NCBI RefSeq assembly: GCF_003601985.1
Contig: NZ_QZXA01000021.1
Coordinates: 1 to 61,998, forward strand
Length of the DNA stretch: 61,998 bases
Origin: Mesorhizobium jarvisii
GTDB lineage: Bacteria; Pseudomonadota; Alphaproteobacteria; Rhizobiales; Rhizobiaceae
Direction of reading: 5' to 3'
Both the position numbers and the translations under genes were made by a program. Each line of letters begins with the position of its first letter. Positions within the stretch are counted from its first letter, which is position 1. A model generated the notes under the pieces. It was given only the letters and a program-made list of their open reading frames with translations. It was not told the origin of the DNA and did not search any database. Positions 48,919 through 57,165 of the stretch are shown in pieces.

Positions 48919-49425
48919 ACATGATCTAATCACGACGGCGTTTGCGACGTCGGCATGAAAGCGACATCGCATCCATGCGGCGCGACACGCATGCGCAACG
49001 ATCTGGGCGGGGACAGCGGTCACGAAAATCGTCTTCGCCGATAGCTGTACCTGGCTGTCAAAATCGACCCGGAACAGGGGCAAAAAAGGTTAACGGTTTC
49101 GAAAAGTGACTATTAGCGGATTCTAAAATCGAACCGAACGGTTCGTTTCTGTTGACGGTGCGTGCAGGACGGTGTGAACACTGGACCTCCGATACAGTCT
49201 GTGATCTTGCGGCTGGCTTTTATTAAGTGATTGATATCAAGAAGAAAAATTTATGGCGAGGAAACCTCTGGCACAATTTCAAGTGGTGGATTCTTGGTCC
49301 ACACGGAACAACTTCGTGATTGGAAACGGCGATCTGGCTTTCCCACATCGGGGCTGTCCGAACGACGCGATTTCAATCCCAAGACACGCCGCTAGACGGA
49401 CGGAAAAAATACTGGAGTACTAAAA
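48919..49425. promoter_or_regulatory. Intergenic region between the riboswitch and the DUF680 array
   Basis: This stretch of about 500 bases should hold the minus-strand promoter of the riboswitch leader and the plus-strand promoter of the DUF680 genes. An inverted repeat CGAACC-GAAC-GGTTCG lies at 49130-49145, followed by TTGACG at 49152 as a possible -35 box. TTGATATCAA near 49230-49239 is a perfect palindrome. A 56-codon frame (49253-49423) reads up to two bases before the first DUF680 ATG, but its codon use is unlike the neighbours. No other gene is supported. Confidence 0.5.
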
Positions 49426-49623
49426 ATGAAAAAGATTGTTCTCACTGCCGCCGCCCTTCTGGCCATTTCCGGCAGCGCCTTCGCTGGTAGCGACCACTAC
49501 GGTTCGAATGCCGCCGCAGCCACGACTGTCGACAGCTCGTACACCGCTTCGACCAAGAAGTCGGAACCGGCTGCTCAGACGCCTGCCCAGGGCGCAGATC
49601 ACAACCTCTTCGGTAATAACTAA
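49426..49623 (+). CDS. Small secreted DUF680 protein, copy 1
   Basis: This 65-residue protein has a 20-residue Sec signal peptide (MKKIVLTAAALLAISGSAFA) and a mature part starting GSDHYGSNAAA. It ends with the family tail GADHNLFGNN. It is paralogous to the two genes after it. DUF680 is a Pfam family described almost only from Mesorhizobium ('Rhizobium loti'), with no known function. TGGAG precedes the ATG. The mature peptide is short, polar and without cysteine, so it is probably a flexible periplasmic or secreted peptide. Confidence 0.88.
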   Translation: MKKIVLTAAALLAISGSAFAGSDHYGSNAAAATTVDSSYTASTKKSEPAAQTPAQGADHNLFGNN

Positions 49624-49641
49624 CAACGGGTCCCGGCTAAT

Positions 49642-49660
49642 GGCGGGCTTTCCGCCCGCC
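49642..49660 (+). promoter_or_regulatory. Hairpin between DUF680 copies 1 and 2
   Basis: A perfect seven-base stem, GGCGGGC / GCCCGCC with a TTTCC loop, lies 19 bases after the first stop and without a following T-run. It may stabilise or process the mRNA rather than end it, giving different amounts of the three proteins. Confidence 0.55.
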
Positions 49661-49695
49661 GCTCTGGCCGATCTTGAGAAACTCAGGAGACTAAC

Positions 49696-49899
49696 ATGAA
49701 CAAGCTCATCCTTGCTGCCGCCGCCGTCCTGGCCATTTCCGGCAGTGCCTTCGCTGGCAGCGATAACTACGGTTCCAACGGTGCCAACCAGCCGGCCGCT
49801 GCGGTCGACCATTCCTACACGGCTTCGGTCGACAAGTCGGCTCCGGCCACCCAGGTGCCTGCTCAGCAGGGCGCTGACCGCAACCTCTTCGGCAAGTAA
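49696..49899 (+). CDS. Small secreted DUF680 protein, copy 2
   Basis: A 67-residue paralogue. Its signal peptide MNKLILAAAAVLAISGSAFA and the first mature residues GSDNYGSNGANQPAA are identical to copy 3, which points to recent duplication. The tail reads QQGADRNLFGK. CAGGAG precedes the ATG in a leader (AGGAGACTAAC) that is also identical before copy 3. Its function is unknown; the conserved ends flank a variable centre. Confidence 0.9.
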   Translation: MNKLILAAAAVLAISGSAFAGSDNYGSNGANQPAAAVDHSYTASVDKSAPATQVPAQQGADRNLFGK

Positions 49900-49905
49900 T
49901 GCCGG

Positions 49906-49943
49906 TTCACGGAAATGGCGGCGATGCCGGCCATTCCCGTGAA
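49906..49943 (+). promoter_or_regulatory. Hairpin between DUF680 copies 2 and 3
   Basis: TTCACGG / CCGTGAA and inner AATGGC / GCCATT pair with single-base bulges around a GC-rich loop. As with the first intergenic hairpin there is no T-run. Confidence 0.55.
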
Positions 49944-49966
49944 ATCCAGAAATTCAGGAGACTAAC

Positions 49967-50203
49967 ATGAACAAGCTCATCCTTGCTGCCGCCGCCGTTC
50001 TGGCCATCTCCGGCAGCGCTTTCGCGGGCAGCGACAACTATGGCTCCAATGGCGCCAACCAGCCCGCCGCAACTTCGGTCGACAACTCGCGTACGGCTTC
50101 GATCCGCGAGAGCGGCTCGCCCGTCTACAAGCTGCTCAATTCGTCGGGCGACGTGCAGAAGTCCGCTCCTCAGGGCAGCGACCGGAACCTCTTCGGCCGT
50201 TAA
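49967..50203 (+). CDS. Small secreted DUF680 protein, copy 3
   Basis: This 78-residue paralogue has the same signal peptide and mature start as copy 2. Its centre is longer and different (TSVDNSRTASIRESGSPVYK, LLNSSGDVQKSAP) before the shared tail QGSDRNLFGR. The inserted middle may be a distinct interaction segment. It is the last gene of the array and is followed by a strong bidirectional terminator. Confidence 0.9.
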   Translation: MNKLILAAAAVLAISGSAFAGSDNYGSNGANQPAATSVDNSRTASIRESGSPVYKLLNSSGDVQKSAPQGSDRNLFGR

Positions 50204-50221
50204 CAGCCGAAGCTGATCTCC

Positions 50222-50260
50222 AAAAAAAGAGCGGCGGGCCTGGCCCGCCGCTCTTTTTTG
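50222..50260. terminator. Bidirectional terminator between the DUF680 array and aglK
   Basis: The nearly perfect palindrome AGAGCGGCGGGCC / GGCCCGCCGCTCT has AAAAAAA on the left and TTTTTT on the right. It can terminate both the plus-strand DUF680 transcript and the minus-strand agl transcript that ends at 50289. Confidence 0.92.
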
Positions 50261-50288
50261 TTGCCTTGACCCAGCAGGACCGGCGGCC

Positions 50289-51401
50289 TCAAGCCGCTTT
50301 TGCTTCCGGCTTTTGCAGCGCGAAGGAATGTCCGTCCGCATCGAAGATATGCAGGTCCTCGGCATTGGCGCTCAGCCGCAATGTCGAACCGCGCTTGACC
50401 TCGACATTGCCGGGCAGCTTGGTCACCAGCGGCAGGTCGGCGCGGCCGATATCGACATAGACCAGCTGGACCTCGCCGAGCTGCTCGACATAGTCGACCG
50501 TTCCCTCGAACAGATAGTCCGCGCCGCTGGCAATCATCAGGTCTTCCGGCCGCACGCCGAAACTGACCGCCGCGCCCTTTGCCGAGGCCGGCGTCGTGAT
50601 CGGCACCGTCGCCTTGCGGCCGCCGACATGGTTGACGACGGTCGGGTTGCCGGTCTTGTCGATGGTTGCCGGCAGGATGTTCATGGCCGGCGAGCCGATG
50701 AACTGCGCGACGAACAGATTGCCGGGTTTCTTGTAAAGGTCCATCGGCGTGCCGACCTGTTCGACATGGCCGTCCTTCAGCACCACGATGCGGTCGGCCA
50801 GCGTCATCGCTTCGACCTGGTCGTGGGTGACGTAGATCATCGTCGTGTTGGGCATCGATTCCTTGAGCTTGGCGATCTCGATGCGCGTGGCGACGCGTAG
50901 CGCCGCGTCAAGGTTCGACAGCGGCTCGTCGAACAGGAACACTTTCGGATTGCGCACGATGGCGCGGCCGATGGCGACACGCTGGCGCTGGCCGCCCGAC
51001 ATCGCCTTGGGCAGCCGGTCGAGATATTTGGTCAATTGCAGGATTTCCGCCGCCTGCCGCACGCGGCGGTCGATCTCGGCCTTGTTCTCCTTGCCGATCT
51101 TCATCGAGAACGCCATGTTGTCGTAGACTGTCATATGCGGATAGAGCGCGTAGGACTGGAACACCATGGCGATGCCGCGCTTGGACGGCGGCACGTCGTT
51201 GACCACGTCGCCATCGATCTTGAGTTCGCCCGACGTGATTTCCTCGAGCCCGGCGATCGAGCGCAGCAAGGTCGACTTGCCGCAGCCCGACGGACCGACG
51301 AAGACGATGAACTCGCCCGATTTGATATCGAGGTCGATGCCGTGGAGAATGTTGAGATTGCCGTAGGACTTCTTCACTTGTCTCAAATTGACATCGGCCA
51401 T
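50289..51401 (-). CDS. aglK: Alpha-glucoside ABC transporter ATP-binding protein AglK
   Basis: This 370-residue MalK/UgpC-family ATPase has Walker A VGPSGCGKSTLLRSI, signature MSGGQRQRVAIGRAI, Walker B VFLFDEPLSNLDA and switch His in MIYVTHDQVEAMTLADRI. The C-terminal regulatory (TOBE) domain follows (FGVRPEDLMI). It powers the uptake system made by AglE, AglF and AglG. It is the last gene of aglEFGAK, 31 bases after aglA, as in Sinorhizobium meliloti. Confidence 0.94.
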   Translation of the reverse strand: MADVNLRQVKKSYGNLNILHGIDLDIKSGEFIVFVGPSGCGKSTLLRSIAGLEEITSGELKIDGDVVNDVPPSKRGIAMVFQSYALYPHMTVYDNMAFSMKIGKENKAEIDRRVRQAAEILQLTKYLDRLPKAMSGGQRQRVAIGRAIVRNPKVFLFDEPLSNLDAALRVATRIEIAKLKESMPNTTMIYVTHDQVEAMTLADRIVVLKDGHVEQVGTPMDLYKKPGNLFVAQFIGSPAMNILPATIDKTGNPTVVNHVGGRKATVPITTPASAKGAAVSFGVRPEDLMIASGADYLFEGTVDYVEQLGEVQLVYVDIGRADLPLVTKLPGNVEVKRGSTLRLSANAEDLHIFDADGHSFALQKPEAKAA

Positions 51402-51432
51402 TGGTGTCCTCCCAGTGATTTCCTCAAAGATT

Positions 51433-53097
51433 TCAGTCTATGCGTCCGAACCAGGCGGCGTAGCCGCCAAGCTCGACCGAACCGGTGCTCGCCTGCCCGG
51501 AAAACCCATGTCCCGGCAAAGGTTGCAGTGATCGGCCGCCAAGGTCAACCTTGGCCGGCTTGGCGCCGAGGTTAAAGACGCAGACAACCTGCTCATTGCC
51601 GGCGCGGCGCGTGAAGGCGACGGTGTCGCCCTCGCTTTCGATGAAGGTGATGTCGCCCTTGGCCAGCGCCGGATGGGCGCGGCGGAAGGTCAGGAAGCGC
51701 CGGTAGTGCTCGAGCAGCGAAGCCTGGTCGCCTTGCTGGACATTGACCGCCTGCGCCAGATGCTTGGCCGGCACCGGCAGCCAGGGCTTGGCCAGGGAGA
51801 AGCCGCCATTCTTGGCGCCGCCATCCCACACCATGGGCGTGCGGCAGCCGTCGCGGCCCTTGAATTCCGGCCAGAAGCGGATGCCATAGGGGTCCTGCAG
51901 ATCCTCGAAGCGCAGTTCGGCCTCGCCCAGCCCGAGTTCTTCGCCCTGGTAGATGCAGACCGAGCCGCGCAGCGACATCAGCAAGGCCGAGATGACCTTG
52001 AGATAGGCGACAGGGTCGGCTTCGCCGGCGGCCCAGCGCGAGGCCGGGCGCATCACGTCATGGTTGGAAAACGCCCAGCACGACCAGCCGTCGCTGGCGA
52101 CCTTGCCGAAAGCCTCCAGCACCGAACGCACCTTGGCGGCGCTGATCTTTTCCGGCGCCAGGAAGTCGAAGGAATAGCACATGTGCACGCGCTTGCCGCC
52201 GGCCGTATAGGCGGCCACGACTTCAAGCCCGCGCTGCGAATCGCCGACCTCGCCGACGGCCGCCGTCGCCGGATATTCGTCGAGCAGGGCGCGGAAGCGT
52301 TCCAGGAAGCCGAGGTTTTCCGGACGGCTCTTGTCGTAGAGATGGTCCTGGTAATTGTAGGGATTGACCGCCGGCGCGGTCTGGTCGTTGCGTTCTTCCG
52401 GCGGCAGCGGCGGATTGTTTTCCAGGCCCTGGCTGTGGAAGTAGAAATTGATCGTGTCGAGGCGGAAGCCGTCGACGCCGCGTTCCAGCCAGAAGCGGGT
52501 GACGTCGAGCAGCGCATCCTGGACTTCGCGGTTGTGGAAGTTGAGGTCGGGCTGCTCGGCCAGGAAATTGTGCAGGTAATATTGCTGGCGGCTGGTGTCC
52601 CACTGCCAGGCCGACCCGCCGAAGATCGACAGCCAGTTGTTGGGCGGCGTGCCGTCGGGCCTGGCGTCCGCCCAGACATACCAGTCGGCCTTGGGATTGC
52701 TGCGGCTCGACCGGCTTTCCTTGAACCAGGGGTGGATGTCGGCCGTGTGCGACAGCACTTCGTCGATCATCACCTTGAGACCCAGCCGGTGCGCCTCCGC
52801 CGTCAGTGCGTCGAAATCGGCCAGCGTGCCGAACATCGGGTCGACGTCGCAATAGTCCGAGACGTCGTAGCCGAAATCCTTCATCGGCGATTTGAAGAAG
52901 GGCGAGATCCAGATGGCGTCCGCGCCGAGCGCGGCGATGTAGGGCAGCCGTCCGATGATGCCCTTGAGGTCGCCGATGCCGTCGCCGTTCGAATCCTGGT
53001 AGCTGCGCGGATAGATCTGGTAGATCACCGCGCCTCGCCACCAGTCGCGATCGACGGCGAGGTCAGGGTTCGAACTGGCTTTCAAAGCGGATTGCAT
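51433..53097 (-). CDS. aglA: Alpha-glucosidase AglA (GH13)
   Basis: This 554-residue cytosolic GH13 enzyme has the domains WWRGAVIYQIYPRSYQDSNG; LGLKVMIDEVLSHTADIHPW; the nucleophile Asp in VDGFRLDTINFYF; the acid/base Glu in AAVGEVGDSQ; and the transition-state Asp in AFSNHDVMRP. There is no signal peptide, so it hydrolyses sucrose, maltose or trehalose-like disaccharides after import. It lies inside the transport operon between aglG and aglK. Five bases separate it from aglG. Confidence 0.95.
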   Translation of the reverse strand: MQSALKASSNPDLAVDRDWWRGAVIYQIYPRSYQDSNGDGIGDLKGIIGRLPYIAALGADAIWISPFFKSPMKDFGYDVSDYCDVDPMFGTLADFDALTAEAHRLGLKVMIDEVLSHTADIHPWFKESRSSRSNPKADWYVWADARPDGTPPNNWLSIFGGSAWQWDTSRQQYYLHNFLAEQPDLNFHNREVQDALLDVTRFWLERGVDGFRLDTINFYFHSQGLENNPPLPPEERNDQTAPAVNPYNYQDHLYDKSRPENLGFLERFRALLDEYPATAAVGEVGDSQRGLEVVAAYTAGGKRVHMCYSFDFLAPEKISAAKVRSVLEAFGKVASDGWSCWAFSNHDVMRPASRWAAGEADPVAYLKVISALLMSLRGSVCIYQGEELGLGEAELRFEDLQDPYGIRFWPEFKGRDGCRTPMVWDGGAKNGGFSLAKPWLPVPAKHLAQAVNVQQGDQASLLEHYRRFLTFRRAHPALAKGDITFIESEGDTVAFTRRAGNEQVVCVFNLGAKPAKVDLGGRSLQPLPGHGFSGQASTGSVELGGYAAWFGRID

Positions 53098-53101
53098 GGT
53101 T

Positions 53102-54256
53102 TCAGCCTCCTTTCACCGAGCCGGCGAGCAGCCCGCGGACGAAATAGCGCTGCAGCGAGAAGAAGACGATCAGCGGCACGATGATGGTGATGAAGGCCGA
53201 TGTCGTCAGAATCTCCCAGTTGCCGCCGCGAGAGCCGAGCAGCGCGTTGAGCTTGGCCGTCAACACGATCTGGTCGGGTGCCGTACCAAGGAAAACCATC
53301 GCCACCAGGAGATCGTTCCATACCCACAGGAATTGGAAGATGGCGAAGGAGGCCAGCACCGGGAAGGACAGCGGCAGCACGATCTTGACGAAGATCTCGA
53401 AATCGCTGGCGCCGTCGATGCGGGCCGATTCCATGATCTCGCGCGGCAGGCCGGCGATATAGCTCCTCAGCAGGTAGATGGCGAAAGGCAGGCCGAAGCC
53501 GGTATGCGCCAGCCATATGCCGAGATAGGTCTTCGACGGCACGCCGAAGAAAGTACCGACGCCGTTATAGAGCTTGAGCAGCGGGATCAGCGACATCTGC
53601 AGCGGCACCACCAGCAGGCCGATGATGACCGCGATCAGCAGCGCTCGACCGGGAAACCGCATCCAGGCCAGCGCATAGGCGGCAAAGGCGGCGATCAGGA
53701 TCGGGATGACGGTCGCCGGTATGGTGACGGTCAGCGAATTCATGAACGAGCGGCCGATGCCTTCCGAGAACAGCACGGTCTGATAGTTGTCGGTGGTGAA
53801 TTTCGGCGGCGCCGACGAGGCATAGTAGAGGCGCTGGCCGCGGTCGCCTTCGAACGCCTTGGGCGAGGTCATGACGAAGCTACCGTCGGCGTTGACCTGC
53901 AGGGTTACGCCGTCACCCAGGTCGGCCGATGAGCCGGCCGGATATTGCGTCGGTGCCGCGGCCTTGACACCGAAGGCACTGATGTTGCGCTTGGCGCCAT
54001 CGCCGAAGATGTTGCCCTCGAGGACGAACTTGCCGTCCTTTTGGGTCTGCGCCGTGGCGGGCGGCAGCCGCCCGGCCTCGGTCTGGCTGGAACTGGCGAA
54101 CGAATTCCACCAGCCCGAGGCGACGATCTGGTCCTTGTCGCGCAGCGACGAGACCAGGATGCCGAGTGTGGGAATGGTCCAGATGGCAACGAAGACCAGC
54201 ACCGCTATGTGGACGCCGAAACGGCTGACGAAGGATTTTCCAGTCGCGACGGCCAT
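53102..54256 (-). CDS. aglG: Alpha-glucoside ABC transporter permease AglG
   Basis: This 384-residue MalG-type permease has an N-terminal helix (HIAVLVFVAIWTIPTLGILV), then a periplasmic insertion of about 100 residues, then the remaining helices and the EAA loop (SYIAGLPREIMESARIDGAS). The insertion is longer than in a usual MalG (about 296 residues in all) and contains a beta-rich stretch (KDGKFVLEGNIFGDGAKRN; DGVTLQVNADGSFVMTSPKA). It may contact AglE or the sugar. It is one base from aglF. Confidence 0.93.
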   Translation of the reverse strand: MAVATGKSFVSRFGVHIAVLVFVAIWTIPTLGILVSSLRDKDQIVASGWWNSFASSSQTEAGRLPPATAQTQKDGKFVLEGNIFGDGAKRNISAFGVKAAAPTQYPAGSSADLGDGVTLQVNADGSFVMTSPKAFEGDRGQRLYYASSAPPKFTTDNYQTVLFSEGIGRSFMNSLTVTIPATVIPILIAAFAAYALAWMRFPGRALLIAVIIGLLVVPLQMSLIPLLKLYNGVGTFFGVPSKTYLGIWLAHTGFGLPFAIYLLRSYIAGLPREIMESARIDGASDFEIFVKIVLPLSFPVLASFAIFQFLWVWNDLLVAMVFLGTAPDQIVLTAKLNALLGSRGGNWEILTTSAFITIIVPLIVFFSLQRYFVRGLLAGSVKGG

Positions 54257-54257
54257 C

Positions 54258-55271
54258 TCAGTGTCCTCCCGTCTCTTTGTTCGCCTGGCGGATGTTCCAG
54301 ACCATGATCGGGATGACCGCGATCATGATGATGATGGCAATCGTCGCGCCACGGCCGAAATCGCCGCCGCCGCGGAACATCCAGTCGAACATCAGATTGG
54401 CCAGCACCTGGCTGTTCCACTGGCCGTTGGTCATGGTCAGCACGATGTCGAACACTTTGAGCACGAGGATGGTGATGGTGGTCCACACGACGGCGATGGT
54501 GCCCCAGATCTGCGGCACCATGATCTTCCAGAAGATCTGGAACGGATTGGCGCCGTCGATGACGGCGGCTTCCAGCGTTTCTTCCGGAATGCCGCGCAGC
54601 GCCGAGGACAGGATGACCATGGCGAAGCCGGTCTGGATCCAGATCAGGATGATCATCAGGAAGAAATTGTTCCAGAACGGCAGCGATATCCACACCTGCG
54701 GCTGGCCGCCGAAATGCTGGATGATGGCGTTGAGCAGGCCGATCTGCACCTGGCCCTCGCCGCGATACTCGTAAATGAACTTCCAGATCACGCTGGCGCC
54801 GACAAAGGAGATGGCCAGCGGCAGGAAGATCAGGCTCTTGGCGATCGTGCCCCACCAGATCTTGTCGGTGAGCACGGCAATGATCAGGCCGAGGAAGGTG
54901 CAGGCCGCCGGCACCACCGCCAGCCACAGCAGGTTGTTCAGGATCGAGTGTCGGAGGTCGGGATCGCGAAGCGCCCACTCATAGTTGGCCAGCCCCACGA
55001 AACTGGTGCCGCCGCGGTCGAGGAAGGAAAGCCACAGTGTCGCGATCACCGGGTAGATCAGGTAGATGGTGAGAATGATCAGCGCCGGGCCGACAAACAG
55101 CCATGGCCGCACAAGGCCCTGCCGGCGTAGATTGTTGACGGCAGCCGTGCCGGTGACCCCACGCGAGGGGAAGGTCAGGTCCAGCAGTTTGTTGGCGCCC
55201 CAGAAGTAGGCGACACAGCCGCCGACGCCGATGATGATGACGAAAATGGCCGAGAAGATCTGAGCCGCCAT
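54258..55271 (-). CDS. aglF: Alpha-glucoside ABC transporter permease AglF
   Basis: This 337-residue MalF-type permease has about eight hydrophobic segments. The early helices include FSAIFVIIIGVGGCVAYF and PWLFVGPALIILTIYLIYPV, and the EAA motif is ALRGIPEETLEAAVIDGANP. It pairs with AglG to form the membrane channel for alpha-glucosides. It follows aglE after 177 bases, which hold a strong hairpin. Confidence 0.94.
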   Translation of the reverse strand: MAAQIFSAIFVIIIGVGGCVAYFWGANKLLDLTFPSRGVTGTAAVNNLRRQGLVRPWLFVGPALIILTIYLIYPVIATLWLSFLDRGGTSFVGLANYEWALRDPDLRHSILNNLLWLAVVPAACTFLGLIIAVLTDKIWWGTIAKSLIFLPLAISFVGASVIWKFIYEYRGEGQVQIGLLNAIIQHFGGQPQVWISLPFWNNFFLMIILIWIQTGFAMVILSSALRGIPEETLEAAVIDGANPFQIFWKIMVPQIWGTIAVVWTTITILVLKVFDIVLTMTNGQWNSQVLANLMFDWMFRGGGDFGRGATIAIIIMIAVIPIMVWNIRQANKETGGH

Positions 55272-55386
55272 GGGTCCCTCTCCCTGCGCATGACCAGCCA
55301 GGCAAGCTGGCGGTCGGATGCACCGACTTTGTGAGTCATTCGGAACAATCGAAACGCGAAGGCTTCCGGCGTATGCCGCCGGTCGG

Positions 55387-55406
55387 ACCCGGGCCGTGGC
55401 CCGGAT
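55387..55406 (-). promoter_or_regulatory. Hairpin between aglE and aglF
   Basis: The perfect stem CCGGGCC / GGCCCGG with a two-base centre lies in the 177-base aglE-aglF gap and lacks a T-run. Such hairpins after the binding-protein gene often protect its mRNA and so raise binding protein over permease. This role is inferred. Confidence 0.55.
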
Positions 55407-55448
55407 CCTGCAGGAGGATCAGTAAGGTTTTAGCTTGCCTGTAGCGAC

Positions 55449-56804
55449 CTACTTGATTGCGTCCCAGCTCTTCTGGATGTCGGCGGCCACGTCCTGGGCA
55501 GATTTGCCGCCGACCAGATCGATCATGCCCGTCCAGAACGAGCCCGCGCCGACCTTGCCGGGCATCAGGTCGGAGCCGTCGAAGCGGACAGTCGTCGCTC
55601 CGACCAGGATCTCGCCCTGCTTCTTCAGCGCATCGCTGCCATAGGCATCCTTGTTGGCGCCCTTGAAGGGGGTGACGAAGCTCTTCTGCGCCATCCACAA
55701 TTCATGTGCGAGCGGCATTTCGAGGAACTTGATGAACTCGCGCGATGCCTTGGAATCCTTGGTGATCATCACCAGCGTTCCGGCGACCTCCAGGGGTGTG
55801 CCGAGTTCCGGCTTGGAGGCGTAGGGCGGGTAGGGGAAGAAGTCCGCGTCCTGGCCGAGCTTCACGCCCTCCGGGAAGAAGGAGGGGATGAACGATGCCT
55901 GATGGTGCATGTAGCACTTCGGCGGCACGGTAAAGAGGCCCTTCGGGCTGTCGCGGAAGTCGGTCGCGGCCACCGCCTTGGCGCCGCCATCGACCATCTT
56001 GTCGTCGGTGGCGATCTTGCCGAAGATGTCGATGGCGTTGACCACCGCCGGATCGGTGAACGGGATCTCGTTCTTGACCCACTTGTCATAGACTTCCGGC
56101 GGCTGCGTCCTGAGCATGATGTCCTCGACCCAGTCGGTCGCCGGCCATCCGGTCGCGCCGCCGGAACCAAGCCCGATGCACCAAGGCTTGCCGCCATCGG
56201 CGATGATCTTCTTTTCGAGCTCGGCCAGTTCCTCCTGGGTCTTCGGCACCTTGTAGCCGGCTTCCTGGAAATTGTCGGGCGAGTACCAGACCAGCCCCTT
56301 CACGTCGATCTTGTAGGGAAAGGCATAGAAAGCCGACTTGCCGTCCTTGCCGGTATAGGTGCCGAGTTTGGCCCAGGAGTCGCCGGCGGCGTAGTTCTCC
56401 TTGATCCAGGCGGCGACGTCGTCGCCCAGCGGGGTCAGCACACCTTTGGAAGCAAGATCCTGGATAAGGCCCGGCTGCGGCAGGACGGCGATGTTCGGCG
56501 GGCTGCCGGCCTGGGTGTCGATGACGATCTGCTGCTCGTAGTTTTCGGACGAGGAGTATTTCACCTCCGCCCCGGTCGCCTCGGAGAAATAGTCGAGCAC
56601 CGAACGGACAAGCGTCTCATCCTCGCCGCGCCACGGCCCGAAGATGGTCAGGGTCTCGCCCTTGAGATCGACTTTCTTGAGGTCTTCAAAGTTTGCCCAG
56701 TTGAAGCGCTTGTCCTCGCCCGGCTTGAACTTCAGTTCGGCATGCGCAGGCGCATTCAGGGCGAACGTGGCAAACGCAACACCCAGCAAAAGCATTTTCT
56801 TCAT
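55449..56804 (-). CDS. aglE: Alpha-glucoside-binding periplasmic protein AglE
   Basis: This 451-residue family 1 solute-binding protein has the signal peptide MKKMLLLGVAFATFALNAPA, cleaved near AHA-ELKF. The mature protein binds the sugar and delivers it to AglFG. Segments such as LKGETLTIFGPWRGEDETLV and EVKYSSSENYEQQIVIDTQA are typical. The open frame extends 46 codons upstream, across promoter sequence; the ATG at 56804 begins the signal peptide. It is the first gene of aglEFGAK, divergent from aglR. Confidence 0.95.
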   Translation of the reverse strand: MKKMLLLGVAFATFALNAPAHAELKFKPGEDKRFNWANFEDLKKVDLKGETLTIFGPWRGEDETLVRSVLDYFSEATGAEVKYSSSENYEQQIVIDTQAGSPPNIAVLPQPGLIQDLASKGVLTPLGDDVAAWIKENYAAGDSWAKLGTYTGKDGKSAFYAFPYKIDVKGLVWYSPDNFQEAGYKVPKTQEELAELEKKIIADGGKPWCIGLGSGGATGWPATDWVEDIMLRTQPPEVYDKWVKNEIPFTDPAVVNAIDIFGKIATDDKMVDGGAKAVAATDFRDSPKGLFTVPPKCYMHHQASFIPSFFPEGVKLGQDADFFPYPPYASKPELGTPLEVAGTLVMITKDSKASREFIKFLEMPLAHELWMAQKSFVTPFKGANKDAYGSDALKKQGEILVGATTVRFDGSDLMPGKVGAGSFWTGMIDLVGGKSAQDVAADIQKSWDAIK

Positions 56805-57165
56805 CGGTATTCCTCCCAGTGGGTCACACACACCGGACGGAACCTCCATTCCGCCCGCCGACGCCGCAGGACTGTGACTCAGTCGCAAGGGAACCGCAAC
56901 CTTTCGAAGAGTCTTCCAAAGCGCTTTGGCTTTTCCGATCACGCCATTGAATCATCCGAAAGTCAAGAGGCTCGGTAGCTAATCGATTTAATCTAGCGAA
57001 TTTTGTCGCCGAAAAGTGCAGCGCAGCATGCTTTTTTGGCAGCGCAACAGCAATTTTCGTTTCAAACTGGCCCCAACCCCGACTATGGTCGTCTCGATAT
57101 CGTCGCGCCCTTTTGGCGATTGGGTCGATTCAATTTAAAAGCGCTTTGAGGGAATGGAGACCGTT
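56805..57165. promoter_or_regulatory. Divergent aglE / aglR promoter region with LacI-type operators
   Basis: CCAAAGCGCTTTGG (56916-56929) is a perfect 14-base palindrome of the LacI-family kind with a central CG. TTAAAAGCGCTTTGAG (57135-57150) has the same core and lies right before the aglR start. A third motif, TAATCGATTTAA (56980-56991), is the reverse complement of TTAAATCGATTA upstream of pckA. The first two are probably AglR sites (operon control and autoregulation). No gene is seen in this 361-base stretch. Confidence 0.7.

Noticed and set aside
48724..49083. Open frame of 119 codons on the minus strand upstream of the Rieske gene
   Set aside because: It reads straight through the cobalamin riboswitch, whose conserved RNA boxes explain the sequence. 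It has no ribosome site and no protein-like conservation pattern.
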